The notes beneath the pieces are model-generated. The model was not told the origin of the DNA and did no database searches. It saw only the letters and a list, made by a program, of their open reading frames with translations. This document shows positions 42,944-51,686 of a stretch of DNA of 64,000 bases, piece by piece. Made by a program: the position numbers and the translations under genes. The stretch is taken from NCBI GenBank assembly GCA_002387205.1, contig DGLA01000005.1, positions 196-64,195 on the forward strand, written 5' to 3'. The first letter of the stretch is position 1. Each line of letters opens with the position of its first letter. This stretch comes from Stutzerimonas stutzeri. GTDB taxonomy: Bacteria; Pseudomonadota; Gammaproteobacteria; Pseudomonadales; Pseudomonadaceae.

Positions 42944-43903
42944 ATGTCGCGGGACTGGCTGGAAGAACACCAGATAGCATTTTATTTCGCGGCGGTGGTG
43001 GCCGCTGCCATTGCAGGCCTGAGCTCTGCGCAATTCACCGGACTGACGGCCATGGCCATCACACCGGCGATTGCCGTGCTGATGTATGCCATGTTTCTGC
43101 AGATTCCTTTTTTGGAGCTGCGAGAAGCTTTTGCCAACCGCCGCTTCGTCGGTGCCTTGTTGCTGGCCAACTTCCTATTGGTGCCATTGATGGTGTGGCT
43201 GGTGACGTGGCCGCTCTCATCGAACAAGGCCTTGTTGGTCGGCGCGCTGCTTGTCCTGCTGACGCCTTGTATCGATTACGTGGTGGTCTTCACCCACCTG
43301 GGCAAAGGGGACTCTCGTCTGGTGCTCGCGGCGACGCCATTGCTGCTGTTGCTCCAGCTTCTGCTGCTGCCCCTCTACTTGCGGCTAATCCTTGGCCCCG
43401 AAGCCGGCACAGTGATCGAGCTGTGGCCCTTCGCAGAAGCCTTCCTGTTACTGATCGTCCTACCCTTGGTAGCGGCTGTGCTCACCGAATTTGGCGGACG
43501 CCGATCTCTGCTGCTTCGCGCATGGAGCGCAGGTTGGGCCTGGCTGCCAGTGCCTGCAATGGCCCTGGTTCTAATCGTGGTGGTGGGTTCGCAGATCGCG
43601 GCTGTCGTGTACCAACTCGACATCCTGGCGCCGTTGCTTCCGGTATACGGAGCGTTTCTACTACTCGCTCCGGCCCTCGGCGTACTCAGCTCCCGGCTAT
43701 TTGGCTTGGAGGCTTCTGCCGCACGGGCAGTGGCCTTTAGCTCAGGCACTCGCAACTCGCTTGTAGTGCTTCCCCTGGCCCTAGCGCTCCCGGAGTCCAT
43801 TCGCGCGCTGGCCGCGGCGGCTGTGATTACTCAGACACTCGTAGAACTGATTGGTGAATTGATCTACTTACGGGCGATTCCAGCCATGGTCAGAAACAGT
43901 TGA
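42944..43903 (+). CDS. BASS/arsenite-type transporter
   Basis: A 319-aa protein with about ten membrane helices, of the bile-acid/arsenical-resistance (BASS, ACR3-like) superfamily. It has LLTPCIDYVVVFTHLGKGD, with a Cys in the helix-4 region as in ACR3 arsenite exporters, and AVAFSSGTRNSLVVLPLALALP in the second repeat. The ATG at 42944 has GGGAAG upstream; a frame to 42674 is antisense to dsbB and unlikely. NCBI-style annotation would be 'arsenic resistance protein', but no arsR or arsC is nearby, so the substrate is open. The 209-base gap before it shows nothing clear. Confidence 0.75.
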   Translation: MSRDWLEEHQIAFYFAAVVAAAIAGLSSAQFTGLTAMAITPAIAVLMYAMFLQIPFLELREAFANRRFVGALLLANFLLVPLMVWLVTWPLSSNKALLVGALLVLLTPCIDYVVVFTHLGKGDSRLVLAATPLLLLLQLLLLPLYLRLILGPEAGTVIELWPFAEAFLLLIVLPLVAAVLTEFGGRRSLLLRAWSAGWAWLPVPAMALVLIVVVGSQIAAVVYQLDILAPLLPVYGAFLLLAPALGVLSSRLFGLEASAARAVAFSSGTRNSLVVLPLALALPESIRALAAAAVITQTLVELIGELIYLRAIPAMVRNS

Positions 43904-43928
43904 GCCTCGTCGAAATCGGCGAGAGCGC

Positions 43929-44291
43929 TCATGCCTCGTGCTGTGGAGCAAGATTGATCAGCGGCGCAATGATGAGCTGAGCGGAGCGCGCCCAAGAAAC
44001 CAGTGCCTCAAGATCCATCTGTAGAGATTGGGCTTCTGTCCAGATACAAGCACTCTCGGCAGGCACCGTAAGAGCGATGCCCTCAACTATCGTCAGAGCC
44101 ATCGCATGCAATCTCAGTAGCTCGTCGCGAATGGAGGTGATTCCACCCAGTTCCACCAAGCAGACGTCCAAGCGATCAACCAGCCGGAGCAGTTGAGAGG
44201 TGTCGAAGCTGTCGCGCAGGTTTTCCAACGCCACGGCGTCCACTTCGCCGTACGGTGTAAGGCGGAAGGATGCGGGAGGAATGTTGATCAT
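43929..44291 (-). CDS. tnpC: Tn3-family transposition regulator TnpC-like
   Basis: A 120-aa protein, MINIPPASFRLTPYGEVDA...LVDRLDVCLVELGGI..., which I recall as the TnpC post-transcriptional regulator of Tn4651/Tn5041-type Tn3-family transposons. It overlaps by 4 bases the end of an upstream frame resembling the last residues of a Tn3-family TnpA, the usual arrangement. The rest of tnpA is missing, so the transposon is dead in cis. The identification is from memory. Confidence 0.6.
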   Translation of the reverse strand: MINIPPASFRLTPYGEVDAVALENLRDSFDTSQLLRLVDRLDVCLVELGGITSIRDELLRLHAMALTIVEGIALTVPAESACIWTEAQSLQMDLEALVSWARSAQLIIAPLINLAPQHEA

Positions 44292-44476
44292 GGCGTTTTC
44301 TCGGTATCTAGCTGGCTAGGTCTGATCACCCGCAGCGAGCCGGCAGCTTGTTGGAACACCGAGTCCTTGATCCAGGGCTCCGGTGGCCGGTTTAGCTTGA
44401 GGTTGAATTCGCCGAAGCGCTTGAGGTTGCTGGTCAGGTAGAGTGGTTGGGCCCCCTTCAGCATACATAGCGGAAC
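44288..44476 (-). pseudogene. Tn3-family transposase TnpA C-terminal remnant
   Basis: In the minus strand the frame reads QPLYLTSNLKRFGEFNLKLN, RPPEPWIKDSVFQ, AGSLRVIRP and stops over the tnpC start. The xLTxNLKRFGEFxLxLxRPPEP pattern resembles the C-terminal end of Tn3-family transposases. Coding similarity is lost beyond about 44476, where AT-rich sequence begins, so the 5' nine-tenths of tnpA were removed at this junction. Confidence 0.5.
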
Positions 44477-44506
44477 TGGTGTAGACGACTAGCCCTGAGC
44501 TAGGCC

Positions 44507-44776
44507 TTGGGCTTTCAAGCAGCTCCAATGATCGGCACTGAAGTGCTAGGGAGCGGATTACTTCTAAAATTCTGGCTAACACGCTCACACTTAAAAACGC
44601 TTCTGGATATGCTGGAAAAAGGCAAGCCAAGCAGGCGAAAAATTGACACTAACTACTTTCAATACAATGGTTATTTCTTGGGATATAACTCTTCTAAAGA
44701 TAATGCCGGTAAATACGGATTTGAAGAAAGCCCTGCTGAAATCAAGCAAAAAGTGAAAGAGCTTTTACTAATCTAG
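44507..44776 (+). CDS. Short AT-rich frame, unknown
   Basis: An 89-codon frame, of which the part from about 44530 (LKFWLTRSHLKTLLDMLEK) is AT-rich and protein-like, ending KVKELLLI. There is no recognised family and no good ribosome site. It may be the 3' end of a gene cut off when the Tn3 element was deleted. It is followed by ~150 bases of non-coding DNA and a MITE-like element. Confidence 0.3.
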   Translation: MGFQAAPMIGTEVLGSGLLLKFWLTRSHLKTLLDMLEKGKPSRRKIDTNYFQYNGYFLGYNSSKDNAGKYGFEESPAEIKQKVKELLLI

Positions 44777-44926
44777 CTCGGTCGAACAAACTAGGTCTAT
44801 TGCTCGTTGAGTGATCGTCTCTGAGCATTTTAACTGCTGCCGTTGCTGGCAGCCATGAGTCAAAAATTGCACTCAACGACAGGCAGCTTTTGGCCGACAG
44901 GTGCCTGTCGTCACCGGCTGCAATCG

Positions 44927-45092
44927 GCCGAGGCTGTGTAAAAACGTTTTCGAGCGCGACAGGTACTCAAAACCGGACTGGAAATCGCGCATCTGGGCGA
45001 AATCCACATCTGCTGAGGTGCCGAAAAATTTCAGATTTCACGTAGACGCGCGCACTTCAATTTTGACGAAGCGTTTTTACACACTCTGGGCC
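44927..45092. mobile_element. MITE-like element with imperfect ~25-bp inverted ends
   Basis: The left end GGCCGAGGCTGTGTAAAAAC (44927-44946) and the reverse complement of the right end, GGCCCAGAGTGTGTAAAAAC, match at most positions, with a shared core TGTGTAAAAACG. The 166-base interior has no open frame of interest. IS elements of the IS1182 and related groups often have TGTGTAAAAACG-like ends, so this may be a non-autonomous derivative. No target duplication is evident. Confidence 0.5.
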
Positions 45093-45254
45093 AAAAGCAG
45101 GCATTAGATGTGACCACGGCACTCGAGGTGATTCAAAACTGCTCTAGACGTTCGTCTTCAGCTGATAGCCATATGGACAGCACACACCACCCAAGGTACG
45201 GTTCATTTGCCATGGTAATACGCCATTATCAAGCGATGCCTAGAGGGATTTAGA

Positions 45255-46913
45255 GTGCACGTTAAAGCCATCAAGCTGATCAACTTCAAAAAATTTCGCG
45301 ACGAACTTCTAGAATTCAACGACGACGTCAATATTTTCGTCGGCGACAACAATGCTGGTAAAAGCACAATCTTGGAAGCGTTAGAAATTGTGCTCAATTA
45401 CAATCATCGTGGACGGCCCTTCAACGGCGAGTTCTCCCCTGATCTTTTCAATCAGGATGCCGTCACGCGGTTTCTCGCCTCTGACTTGAGCTCCAAGCAC
45501 CTGCCCAGCCTTATCATCGAAGCCTACATTGACGGTGTGCCTGAGTACCGAGGCTCGAACAACAGCCTCAAGGCTGACGCCCAGGGCGTCTTGGTACAAG
45601 CCTGTTTCGACCCGTCGCTGGAGGCCGTATACGAGAGCCACCTGCTGACCAAGCCGAACATCACCAGCATTCCGATCGAATTCTATAAGGTGGAATGGCT
45701 CGATTTCGGTTGGAATCCGATAAAACCGATCGCTAAGAAGTTTAAGGCGCTGTACATCGACCCCACACGTATCCACCCAACCATGGGGAAGAACCAGTAC
45801 ATTTCGAGCATTCTCAACACCGCATTGGCGAAGGAAGAGCTCGTCAAGCTGACCCTCAATTATCGTGAAAACCTGCAGGTGTTTAACAACTCCGGGGAGG
45901 TCAGGACGGTCAATGCCAGCCTTGATGCGGGTCACCTTATCACCGATAGCAAGCTCACCATTGCAGCAAGTACGTTACCTGCGGGCTCCATCCAGACCGG
46001 CCTACAGCTTGAGGTCGATGATGTGCCTTTTCACCTCATCGGCAAGGGTGAACAGAGCAATGTGCAGATTAAACTGGCCATTCAGAACAAATCCCACGAC
46101 ATCGATCTGGTGATGATGGAAGAGCCCGAAAATCATCTATCTCACACCAATCTGAACAAGCTTGTGCACTACATCGAAACCCAGCGAGGAGACAAGCAGC
46201 TGTTCCTGACCACCCACAGCTCGTATGTGTTGAACAAGCTGAGTATCGACAAAATTTGCCTTGTGCAGTCAGGGTACAAAAGGCTGCACACGCTAGACGC
46301 TAAAGTGGTGAAGACCCTCAAGCGTCTTCCTGGCTACGACACCTTGCGGGTGGCACTGTCGGGCAAGGTCATCCTGGTCGAGGGGCCGTCGGACGAACTG
46401 GTGCTCAAGAAAATCTACCAACGAAAACACAACCGACTGCCTGAGCAGGACGGGATAGATATCATCGTGGTACGCGGTGTAGGTTTCAAGACGTTCATCG
46501 AAGTCGGTAAAGAGATCGGCACCAAGATCCATGTGCTCAGGGATAATGACGGCGACTATAACGGTAACGTTGTACAAGGACGTCTGGAATACGCTGCGTT
46601 TCCTAACATCAAGCTGTACTCGTCGATGAACGACGCCGAATTTTCGCTTGAGCCAGCGATGATTTATGCCAACGCAGTTGACATTAAAACCCTTGACGCT
46701 TTCGCAAAGGAAGTCTTGTCGACGGAAACCTTCAATATCTACAACGCAGAGGTCTCTCTGGAGGATCGAAGGGAAAATTTGATCCGTTGGTTCAAGAGCG
46801 TAAAGGGCAACGGTAAAGGCGCTCGCAAGGTCGACTCTGCGGTCAAACTGTTCGATGGCGCACTGGACTTCAAGTACCCAGCCTTTCTAGACGAGGTGCT
46901 CGATTTTGCCTAA
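45255..46913 (+). CDS. gajA: OLD-family ATPase/TOPRIM nuclease, Gabija GajA-like
   Basis: A 552-aa protein starting at GTG with GAGGG upstream. The N-terminal AAA15/ABC-type ATPase has Walker A VGDNNAGKST (29-38), the signature region LIGKGEQSNVQIKLAI and Walker B LVMMEEPENHLSH. The C-terminal TOPRIM nuclease domain has VILVEGPSDE (E376) and LRDNDGDY (D430/D432). Class 2 OLD proteins next to a UvrD-like helicase form the Gabija phage-defence system, in which GajA nicks DNA when nucleotides fall. The helicase gene overlaps by 8 bases. It is AT-richer than flanking core genes, consistent with island cargo. Confidence 0.85.
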   Translation: MHVKAIKLINFKKFRDELLEFNDDVNIFVGDNNAGKSTILEALEIVLNYNHRGRPFNGEFSPDLFNQDAVTRFLASDLSSKHLPSLIIEAYIDGVPEYRGSNNSLKADAQGVLVQACFDPSLEAVYESHLLTKPNITSIPIEFYKVEWLDFGWNPIKPIAKKFKALYIDPTRIHPTMGKNQYISSILNTALAKEELVKLTLNYRENLQVFNNSGEVRTVNASLDAGHLITDSKLTIAASTLPAGSIQTGLQLEVDDVPFHLIGKGEQSNVQIKLAIQNKSHDIDLVMMEEPENHLSHTNLNKLVHYIETQRGDKQLFLTTHSSYVLNKLSIDKICLVQSGYKRLHTLDAKVVKTLKRLPGYDTLRVALSGKVILVEGPSDELVLKKIYQRKHNRLPEQDGIDIIVVRGVGFKTFIEVGKEIGTKIHVLRDNDGDYNGNVVQGRLEYAAFPNIKLYSSMNDAEFSLEPAMIYANAVDIKTLDAFAKEVLSTETFNIYNAEVSLEDRRENLIRWFKSVKGNGKGARKVDSAVKLFDGALDFKYPAFLDEVLDFA

Positions 46914-48090
46914 CGAACTCTGGGTCGCAGGCGCCGGATCAGGGAAAACGCACAAGATCATTACTGAAGCCATTGAGACCATCAAGGCTGGTGGACGTGT
47001 GCTTGTAGTCACCTATACAACCAATAATCAGGCAGAGTTGCGCTCTCGTTTTGTTGAGTTGTACGGTGCTAGCAGTGAGCACTTCGTCGTCAAGGGGCTG
47101 TTCTCTTTTTACCTGGAAGATATGGTGCGTCCCTATCAGAGCGAGGTATTTCCAGATCGGATCACGACTATCTCGTTCACTGAGAACAACCCTCACTTAA
47201 TATCGGGTACAACCTACTACATTGAAGGCAGAGCTGAAAAATCGGAAGATGGCACGATCAATCCACTGCATTACCTGACGCCCTGCAAAACAAAGGCGTA
47301 CTCCGGGTTTTTGGCAAAGCTTGCGACCCTCATTGCGAAACTATCCAAAAATGCCCCTGCCAAGCGGTTGAAGGAGATTTATCAAAGGGTCTATTTTGAT
47401 GAAGTGCAGGATTTGGTCGGTTGGGACTACGACGTGATCAAATCACTCAACAAGGTCATGGTCGACTCGATCTGTTGTGTGGGCGACTTTCGACAGACAA
47501 TCTACACAACGACGTTCGGCCATAAGGCTCCGCAGACGCCTCAACAGAAGGTCGATTACTTCGTCGGGAAAATGAAGTTCGAAAAGCATTCGATGCCGAA
47601 GAATCGCAGGTGCATACAAGAAATCTGCGACCTCTCCGACACGATCCACCTGGGGCTGTATGACAAGACGGTAACAGGTGTCGAGAAAGTGCCAGACGAA
47701 ATATCGCATCACCATGGCACCTTCATAGTGAAACAATCTCAGGTGAGCGATTACTTGGCAGCGTTTCAGCCTCAAGTACTGCGCTGGTCGTCCACCACCG
47801 GCACTGGATACCTACCGGGTAACCTTATCTGTTATACGTTCGGTTCCTGCAAAGGCTTAGGCTTTGATCGAGTGCTTGTGATCCCGTCAGATAAACATCT
47901 GAAGTTCATTGGCGGAAATGCCAAAGTGTTCGACAAGGATAAGACGGAGGAGTCGCGAAACAAGCTATACGTCGCGATTACCCGCGCGCGCTATAGCCTG
48001 GCCTTCCTCGTCGAGGATAAGAAGGTGAAAGGGCTCCCTTACCCCATATGGGATGGCTCTGGCGCGCTCAATGCAGTGATCGAAAAGTGA
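46906..48090 (+). CDS. gajB: UvrD/Rep-like helicase, Gabija GajB-like
   Basis: A 394-aa protein starting at TTG inside the end of gajA. It has Walker A AGAGSGKT (residues 8-15), motif Ia VVTYTTNNQAELRSRF, motif II YFDEVQDLVGWDY, motif III CVGDFRQTIYTT and the C-terminal motif VAITRARYSLAFL. It is shorter than the ~490 aa I recall for the model GajB but has the key superfamily-1 motifs. In Gabija it is thought to sense DNA ends and work with GajA. Translational coupling to gajA supports a two-gene system. Confidence 0.82.
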   Translation: MPNELWVAGAGSGKTHKIITEAIETIKAGGRVLVVTYTTNNQAELRSRFVELYGASSEHFVVKGLFSFYLEDMVRPYQSEVFPDRITTISFTENNPHLISGTTYYIEGRAEKSEDGTINPLHYLTPCKTKAYSGFLAKLATLIAKLSKNAPAKRLKEIYQRVYFDEVQDLVGWDYDVIKSLNKVMVDSICCVGDFRQTIYTTTFGHKAPQTPQQKVDYFVGKMKFEKHSMPKNRRCIQEICDLSDTIHLGLYDKTVTGVEKVPDEISHHHGTFIVKQSQVSDYLAAFQPQVLRWSSTTGTGYLPGNLICYTFGSCKGLGFDRVLVIPSDKHLKFIGGNAKVFDKDKTEESRNKLYVAITRARYSLAFLVEDKKVKGLPYPIWDGSGALNAVIEK

Positions 48091-48163
48091 GGCGGAGAGG
48101 CTGACGACTCATGTTGAGTGACGAGAAGCCGCCTCTCCCCGCGGACATTTCAGGAGCAATACC

Positions 48164-48442
48164 ATGACGATGGCCCATGAGCGCACCCGTAGCGTTGTTC
48201 AAACACGGGACTTCCTACAGGAGCTGGCTAGGGACACGAGCCTTCCTGAAAACGTACGGTACCAAGCAAATAATCTACTTCGGCATTACCCGACAGCAGA
48301 AGCCGTCTGGTTGGCTGGTCGAGTGGAAGAGCGATCCAAGCAAGAGCTTTCCCTATTGGCCGACAAGCATGGACCTCTACATCCGGTGTTAGTCAGCTGG
48401 CTGTTAAATGATCCGATGTTTTCGGATCACGGAGCCAGCTGA
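48164..48442 (+). CDS. BPSL0761-family small protein
   Basis: A 92-aa protein, MTMAHERTRSVVQTRDFLQE followed by LLRHYPTA, matching the small BPSL0761 family of unknown function as I recall it. The family is frequent in islands of beta- and gamma-proteobacteria. CAGGAG precedes the ATG. It follows the Gabija pair by 73 bases and precedes the island hrpB. A 212-base gap follows with no clear gene; TATAAT at 48626 could be a -10 element for hrpB, but no matching -35 is placed correctly. Confidence 0.65.
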   Translation: MTMAHERTRSVVQTRDFLQELARDTSLPENVRYQANNLLRHYPTAEAVWLAGRVEERSKQELSLLADKHGPLHPVLVSWLLNDPMFSDHGAS

Positions 48443-48654
48443 GCCGGGGCGCAACACTGGCAAGAGGATCCCCCTCGTCAGGTGTTCAAGGGGCAGATGC
48501 TGGCTGTGGCCTTGATGTCCATCATGCCGTTTAAATAGGCCCCGTTTATCTCTGAGCGGCCCGAAGGGAGCCGTGCACTGGGCGTGATTGACATACCGCC
48601 GTGCCGTAACAGCTTCCCTCGTATCTATAATTGGTGGCTCAGCTAGGAGCCATC

Positions 48655-51180
48655 ATGAGTTTGTTGCCGATTGAATCTGTTTTGCCCGCTTTAAGAGATG
48701 CCTTGTCTGCACGTAATGAAGTTGTACTTGAGGCAGCGCCGGGGGCAGGCAAAACAACGCGAGTACCAATAGCGCTGCTGGAAGAGCCTTGGCTGGCCGA
48801 CCAGACTATTGTCATGCTCGAACCACGTCGACTAGCTGCCAGAGCCGCAGCTGAGCGACTGGCGAGCGAGCTGGGAGAAAGCGTTGGGCAAACAGTCGGC
48901 TATCGAATTCGCTTGGAGAGTAAGGTCGGACCACAGACTCGAATTGAAGTAGTGACTGAAGGCATTCTTACTCGTCGGCTTCAAGACGATCCTGCCCTAG
49001 ATGGCGTTGGGCTGCTCATATTTGATGAGTATCATCTGCGTAGTCTCGATGCCGATCTGGCGTTGGCCTTGTGTCTCAACGGCCGTGAGTTGTTGCGCGA
49101 CGAACCGCCGCTGAAGGTGCTGCTGATGTCCGCCACGCTGGAAGGCGAGCGCCTGTCGCGCCTGCTGGACGAGGCGCCTGTGGTACGCAGCGAAGGTCGC
49201 ATGTATCCGGTGGAGCAGCGTTGGGGGCGGCCGAGTCAGATCGGCGAGGCGCTCGAACCCCGGGTGGTACAGACCATGCTCCAGGCCCTGGCCGATGAAC
49301 CTGGCAGCCTGCTGGTGTTCCTCCCCGGCCAGGCGGAGATTCGCCGCGTCGCCGAGCAGTTGGCCGAGCGCCTCGCTGGCCGGTCAGAGATCCTGCTCTG
49401 CCCGCTCCACGGTGAACTGGACCTCGCTGCCCAGCGCGCGGCCATCGAGCCGGCACCGGCGGGCAAGCGCAAGGTGGTGCTGGCCACCAACATCGCCGAG
49501 ACCAGCCTGACCATCGATGGCGTGCGCGTGGTGGTGGACGCGGGCCTGGAGCGTGTACCGCGCTTCGACCCGGCCAGTGGCATGACTCGCCTGGACACCC
49601 AGCGTATTTCCCGCTCCTCCGCGACCCAGCGTGCCGGCCGTGCCGGCCGTCTGCAGCCGGGTGCCTGCTACCGGCTCTGGTCTGAGGCCCAGCATGAGCA
49701 ACTGGCCGCCCACGGGAGCGCGGAAATCCTCCAGGCCGACCTTGCCGGACTGGCGTTGCAACTGGCGCGCTGGGGGATTGGTGATCCCAATGAACTGGCC
49801 TGGCTCGATCCGCCGCCCACGGCTGCCTACGCCCAGGGCCGTGACCTGCTGCAACGCCTCGGCGCACTGGCCGACGATGGCAACTTGACCCGCCATGGCC
49901 AGGCCATGGCCGAACTGCCCGCCCATCCGCGCATTGCCCACCTGCTGTTACGTGGCCACGCCCTGGGACTCGGCGGCCTGGCCTGTGACCTCGCCGCCCT
50001 ACTGGGCGAGCGCGACATCCTGCGTGGTGGCGGTGCCGACCTGCACAGCCGCCTCGCCTTGCTGGCCGGTAACGACAAGGCAGCGCGTGGCGCTCGTGGC
50101 GGCGTGCAGCGTGCTCGCCAGCTGGCGCGGCAGTTCCGTTCCTACCTGCGTGGCCCGGCCAGCGAGCCGGTGGCCGATCCGGATCACCCGCGCTGGCTCG
50201 GCTGCCTGCTGGCGTTCGCCTACCCGGACCGCATTGCCCAGCAACGTCGTGCCGGAGGGGCCGATTATCGGCTGGCCAATGGCCGTGCAGCCACCTTTGG
50301 CGAGCCGGATGCGCTGATGAAGGAGCCCTGGTTGGTGATCGCCGATCTCGGTAGCCGCCAGGGCCAGCGTGAAGAGCGCATCTATCTCGCGGCCGACCTT
50401 GATCCCGCACTGTTCGACGGCCCTCTGGCCGAACAGGTAAGGTGCCAGGACCTGCTCGACTGGGAAGAGCGCGAAGGTGTGCTGCGCGCCGAACGTCAGG
50501 TGAAAGTGGGTGAGTTGGTGCTGGCCCGCGAAGCCCTTGCCGAACTGGATGACGAGGCCCGCTCGCGTGCGCTGCTCGGTCTGGTGCGACGCAAGGGGCT
50601 GGAGCTGCTGCCGTGGAGTGCGGAGCTGCGCCAGTGGCAGGCGCGGGTGGCGCTGCTGCGCCGACTGGACCTGGCCGACACGGGCAGCAGCGAATGGCCA
50701 GACCTCTCCGACGCGGCGCTTCTGGCCAGCCTGGAGGAGTGGCTGCAGCCCTGGCTGGGCAAGGTCAGCCGCCTCAGCCATTTCGCCAACCTCGACCTCG
50801 CCGGCATCCTCCATGGCCTGCTGCCCTGGCCGCTGCCGCAACGCCTCGACGAGCTGGCGCCGCGTACGCTGGAAGTGCCCTCCGGCTCGCGCATCCGCCT
50901 CGACTACAGCGACGAGATGCCGGTTCTCGCGGTGCGCCTCCAAGAGCTGTTCGGCCTCGCCGACACTCCGCGCATCGCCGGTGGCCGTCAGGGCGTCAAG
51001 CTGCACCTGCTGTCCCCGGCCCAGCGCCCGGTGCAGGTCACCCAGGACCTGGCGAGTTTCTGGCGCAATACCTACGCGGAAGTGAAGAAAGATTTACGAG
51101 GTAGGTACCCTAAGCATTACTGGCCTGAGGACCCGCTTGTGGCCCAGGCTACAGCTAGAGCTAAGCCGCGAAAATCGTAG
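48655..51180 (+). CDS. hrpB: ATP-dependent helicase HrpB, full-length island copy of mosaic composition
   Basis: An 841-aa DEAH-type helicase with TAGGAG before the ATG at 48655. Motif I is GAGKT (30-34), motif II DEYH (124-127), motif III SAT, and motif VI QRAGRAGR; the HrpB C-terminal domain is complete. HrpB's cellular role is not well defined. The gene is a mosaic: the first ~400 nt have an AT-richer codon style (about 56% GC by hand count), the middle from ~49075 is near 70% GC, and the last ~95 nt (from ~51085, e.g. gat tta cga ggt agg) are again AT-richer. At the first switch it reads DEYHLRSLDADL where the usual motif is DEFHERSLDADL. A second, 5'-truncated hrpB lies at 58220. Confidence 0.88.
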   Translation: MSLLPIESVLPALRDALSARNEVVLEAAPGAGKTTRVPIALLEEPWLADQTIVMLEPRRLAARAAAERLASELGESVGQTVGYRIRLESKVGPQTRIEVVTEGILTRRLQDDPALDGVGLLIFDEYHLRSLDADLALALCLNGRELLRDEPPLKVLLMSATLEGERLSRLLDEAPVVRSEGRMYPVEQRWGRPSQIGEALEPRVVQTMLQALADEPGSLLVFLPGQAEIRRVAEQLAERLAGRSEILLCPLHGELDLAAQRAAIEPAPAGKRKVVLATNIAETSLTIDGVRVVVDAGLERVPRFDPASGMTRLDTQRISRSSATQRAGRAGRLQPGACYRLWSEAQHEQLAAHGSAEILQADLAGLALQLARWGIGDPNELAWLDPPPTAAYAQGRDLLQRLGALADDGNLTRHGQAMAELPAHPRIAHLLLRGHALGLGGLACDLAALLGERDILRGGGADLHSRLALLAGNDKAARGARGGVQRARQLARQFRSYLRGPASEPVADPDHPRWLGCLLAFAYPDRIAQQRRAGGADYRLANGRAATFGEPDALMKEPWLVIADLGSRQGQREERIYLAADLDPALFDGPLAEQVRCQDLLDWEEREGVLRAERQVKVGELVLAREALAELDDEARSRALLGLVRRKGLELLPWSAELRQWQARVALLRRLDLADTGSSEWPDLSDAALLASLEEWLQPWLGKVSRLSHFANLDLAGILHGLLPWPLPQRLDELAPRTLEVPSGSRIRLDYSDEMPVLAVRLQELFGLADTPRIAGGRQGVKLHLLSPAQRPVQVTQDLASFWRNTYAEVKKDLRGRYPKHYWPEDPLVAQATARAKPRKS
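49048..49062 (+). repeat. 15-bp shared core in hrpB, possible attachment site (copy 1)
   Basis: GATGCCGATCTGGCG (codons for DADLA) is identical at 58233-58247. It lies where the left hrpB changes composition and where the right hrpB begins. The match could be the recombination core or simply conserved coding sequence. Confidence 0.5.
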
Positions 51181-51401
51181 GCTGTTGCTCAATGCGGGCG
51201 TGTGAACCGGAACCCAGTGTTGCCTCGAGAGCAACGCAGGTTGGCTCTCTGTTGAGTGTGCCAGTCAACCGGCGTACTAGGGCCGTGCGAGTTTTACCGT
51301 ATTGCCATTCGTAGAGTCGACGTGCCCGTTTTTTGCAGATTTCGGCCCTTTGTAAATGTGTGCTCCGGAACTTAAGCGACGGTTCACCCTTGACACCCTA
51401 G

Positions 51402-51620
51402 TGGAGGATCATAGATGTCGTGGACTTTGGCGGCATCGACCATGCATTCCTGGTTGATCACAACGGCCAAGTGATCTTCAGCCTTGACAAGGGTCAGGTG
51501 ATGACGAACCTCAAGGACATCTATCCGGACAGAGCCCTACGGATTGAGTCGGGCATTCAGGATGCCACCTTGCACGGGCAGGAGCGGATTGTCTCTTTCG
51601 CCCCAGTGAACGACCGGTAA
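51402..51620 (+). pseudogene. Fragment of a dCache sensor domain
   Basis: An open stretch reads IIDVVDFGGIDHAFLVDHNG then QVIFSLDKGQVMTNLKDIYP and ends SFAPVNDR. The pattern resembles the membrane-distal part of a Cache sensor of a chemotaxis receptor or diguanylate cyclase (xAFLVDxxGxVI.H.D...). There is no start, no membrane helix and no output domain, so it is a remnant. It occupies the 506-base gap between hrpB and the recombinase operon; the remainder (51181-51401, 51621-51686) shows no gene. Confidence 0.5.
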
Positions 51621-51686
51621 ACGTCGTCGTCATTAGACACGCGCTTTATGGACGCTTCGGCAGTGAAGCGAGTTGTATCGCAACAT

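Noticed and set aside
49076..51006. Long minus-strand and other-frame ORFs across hrpB
   Set aside because: High GC produces long shadow frames; only the plus-strand frame has helicase motifs. The same holds for 58294-60606.
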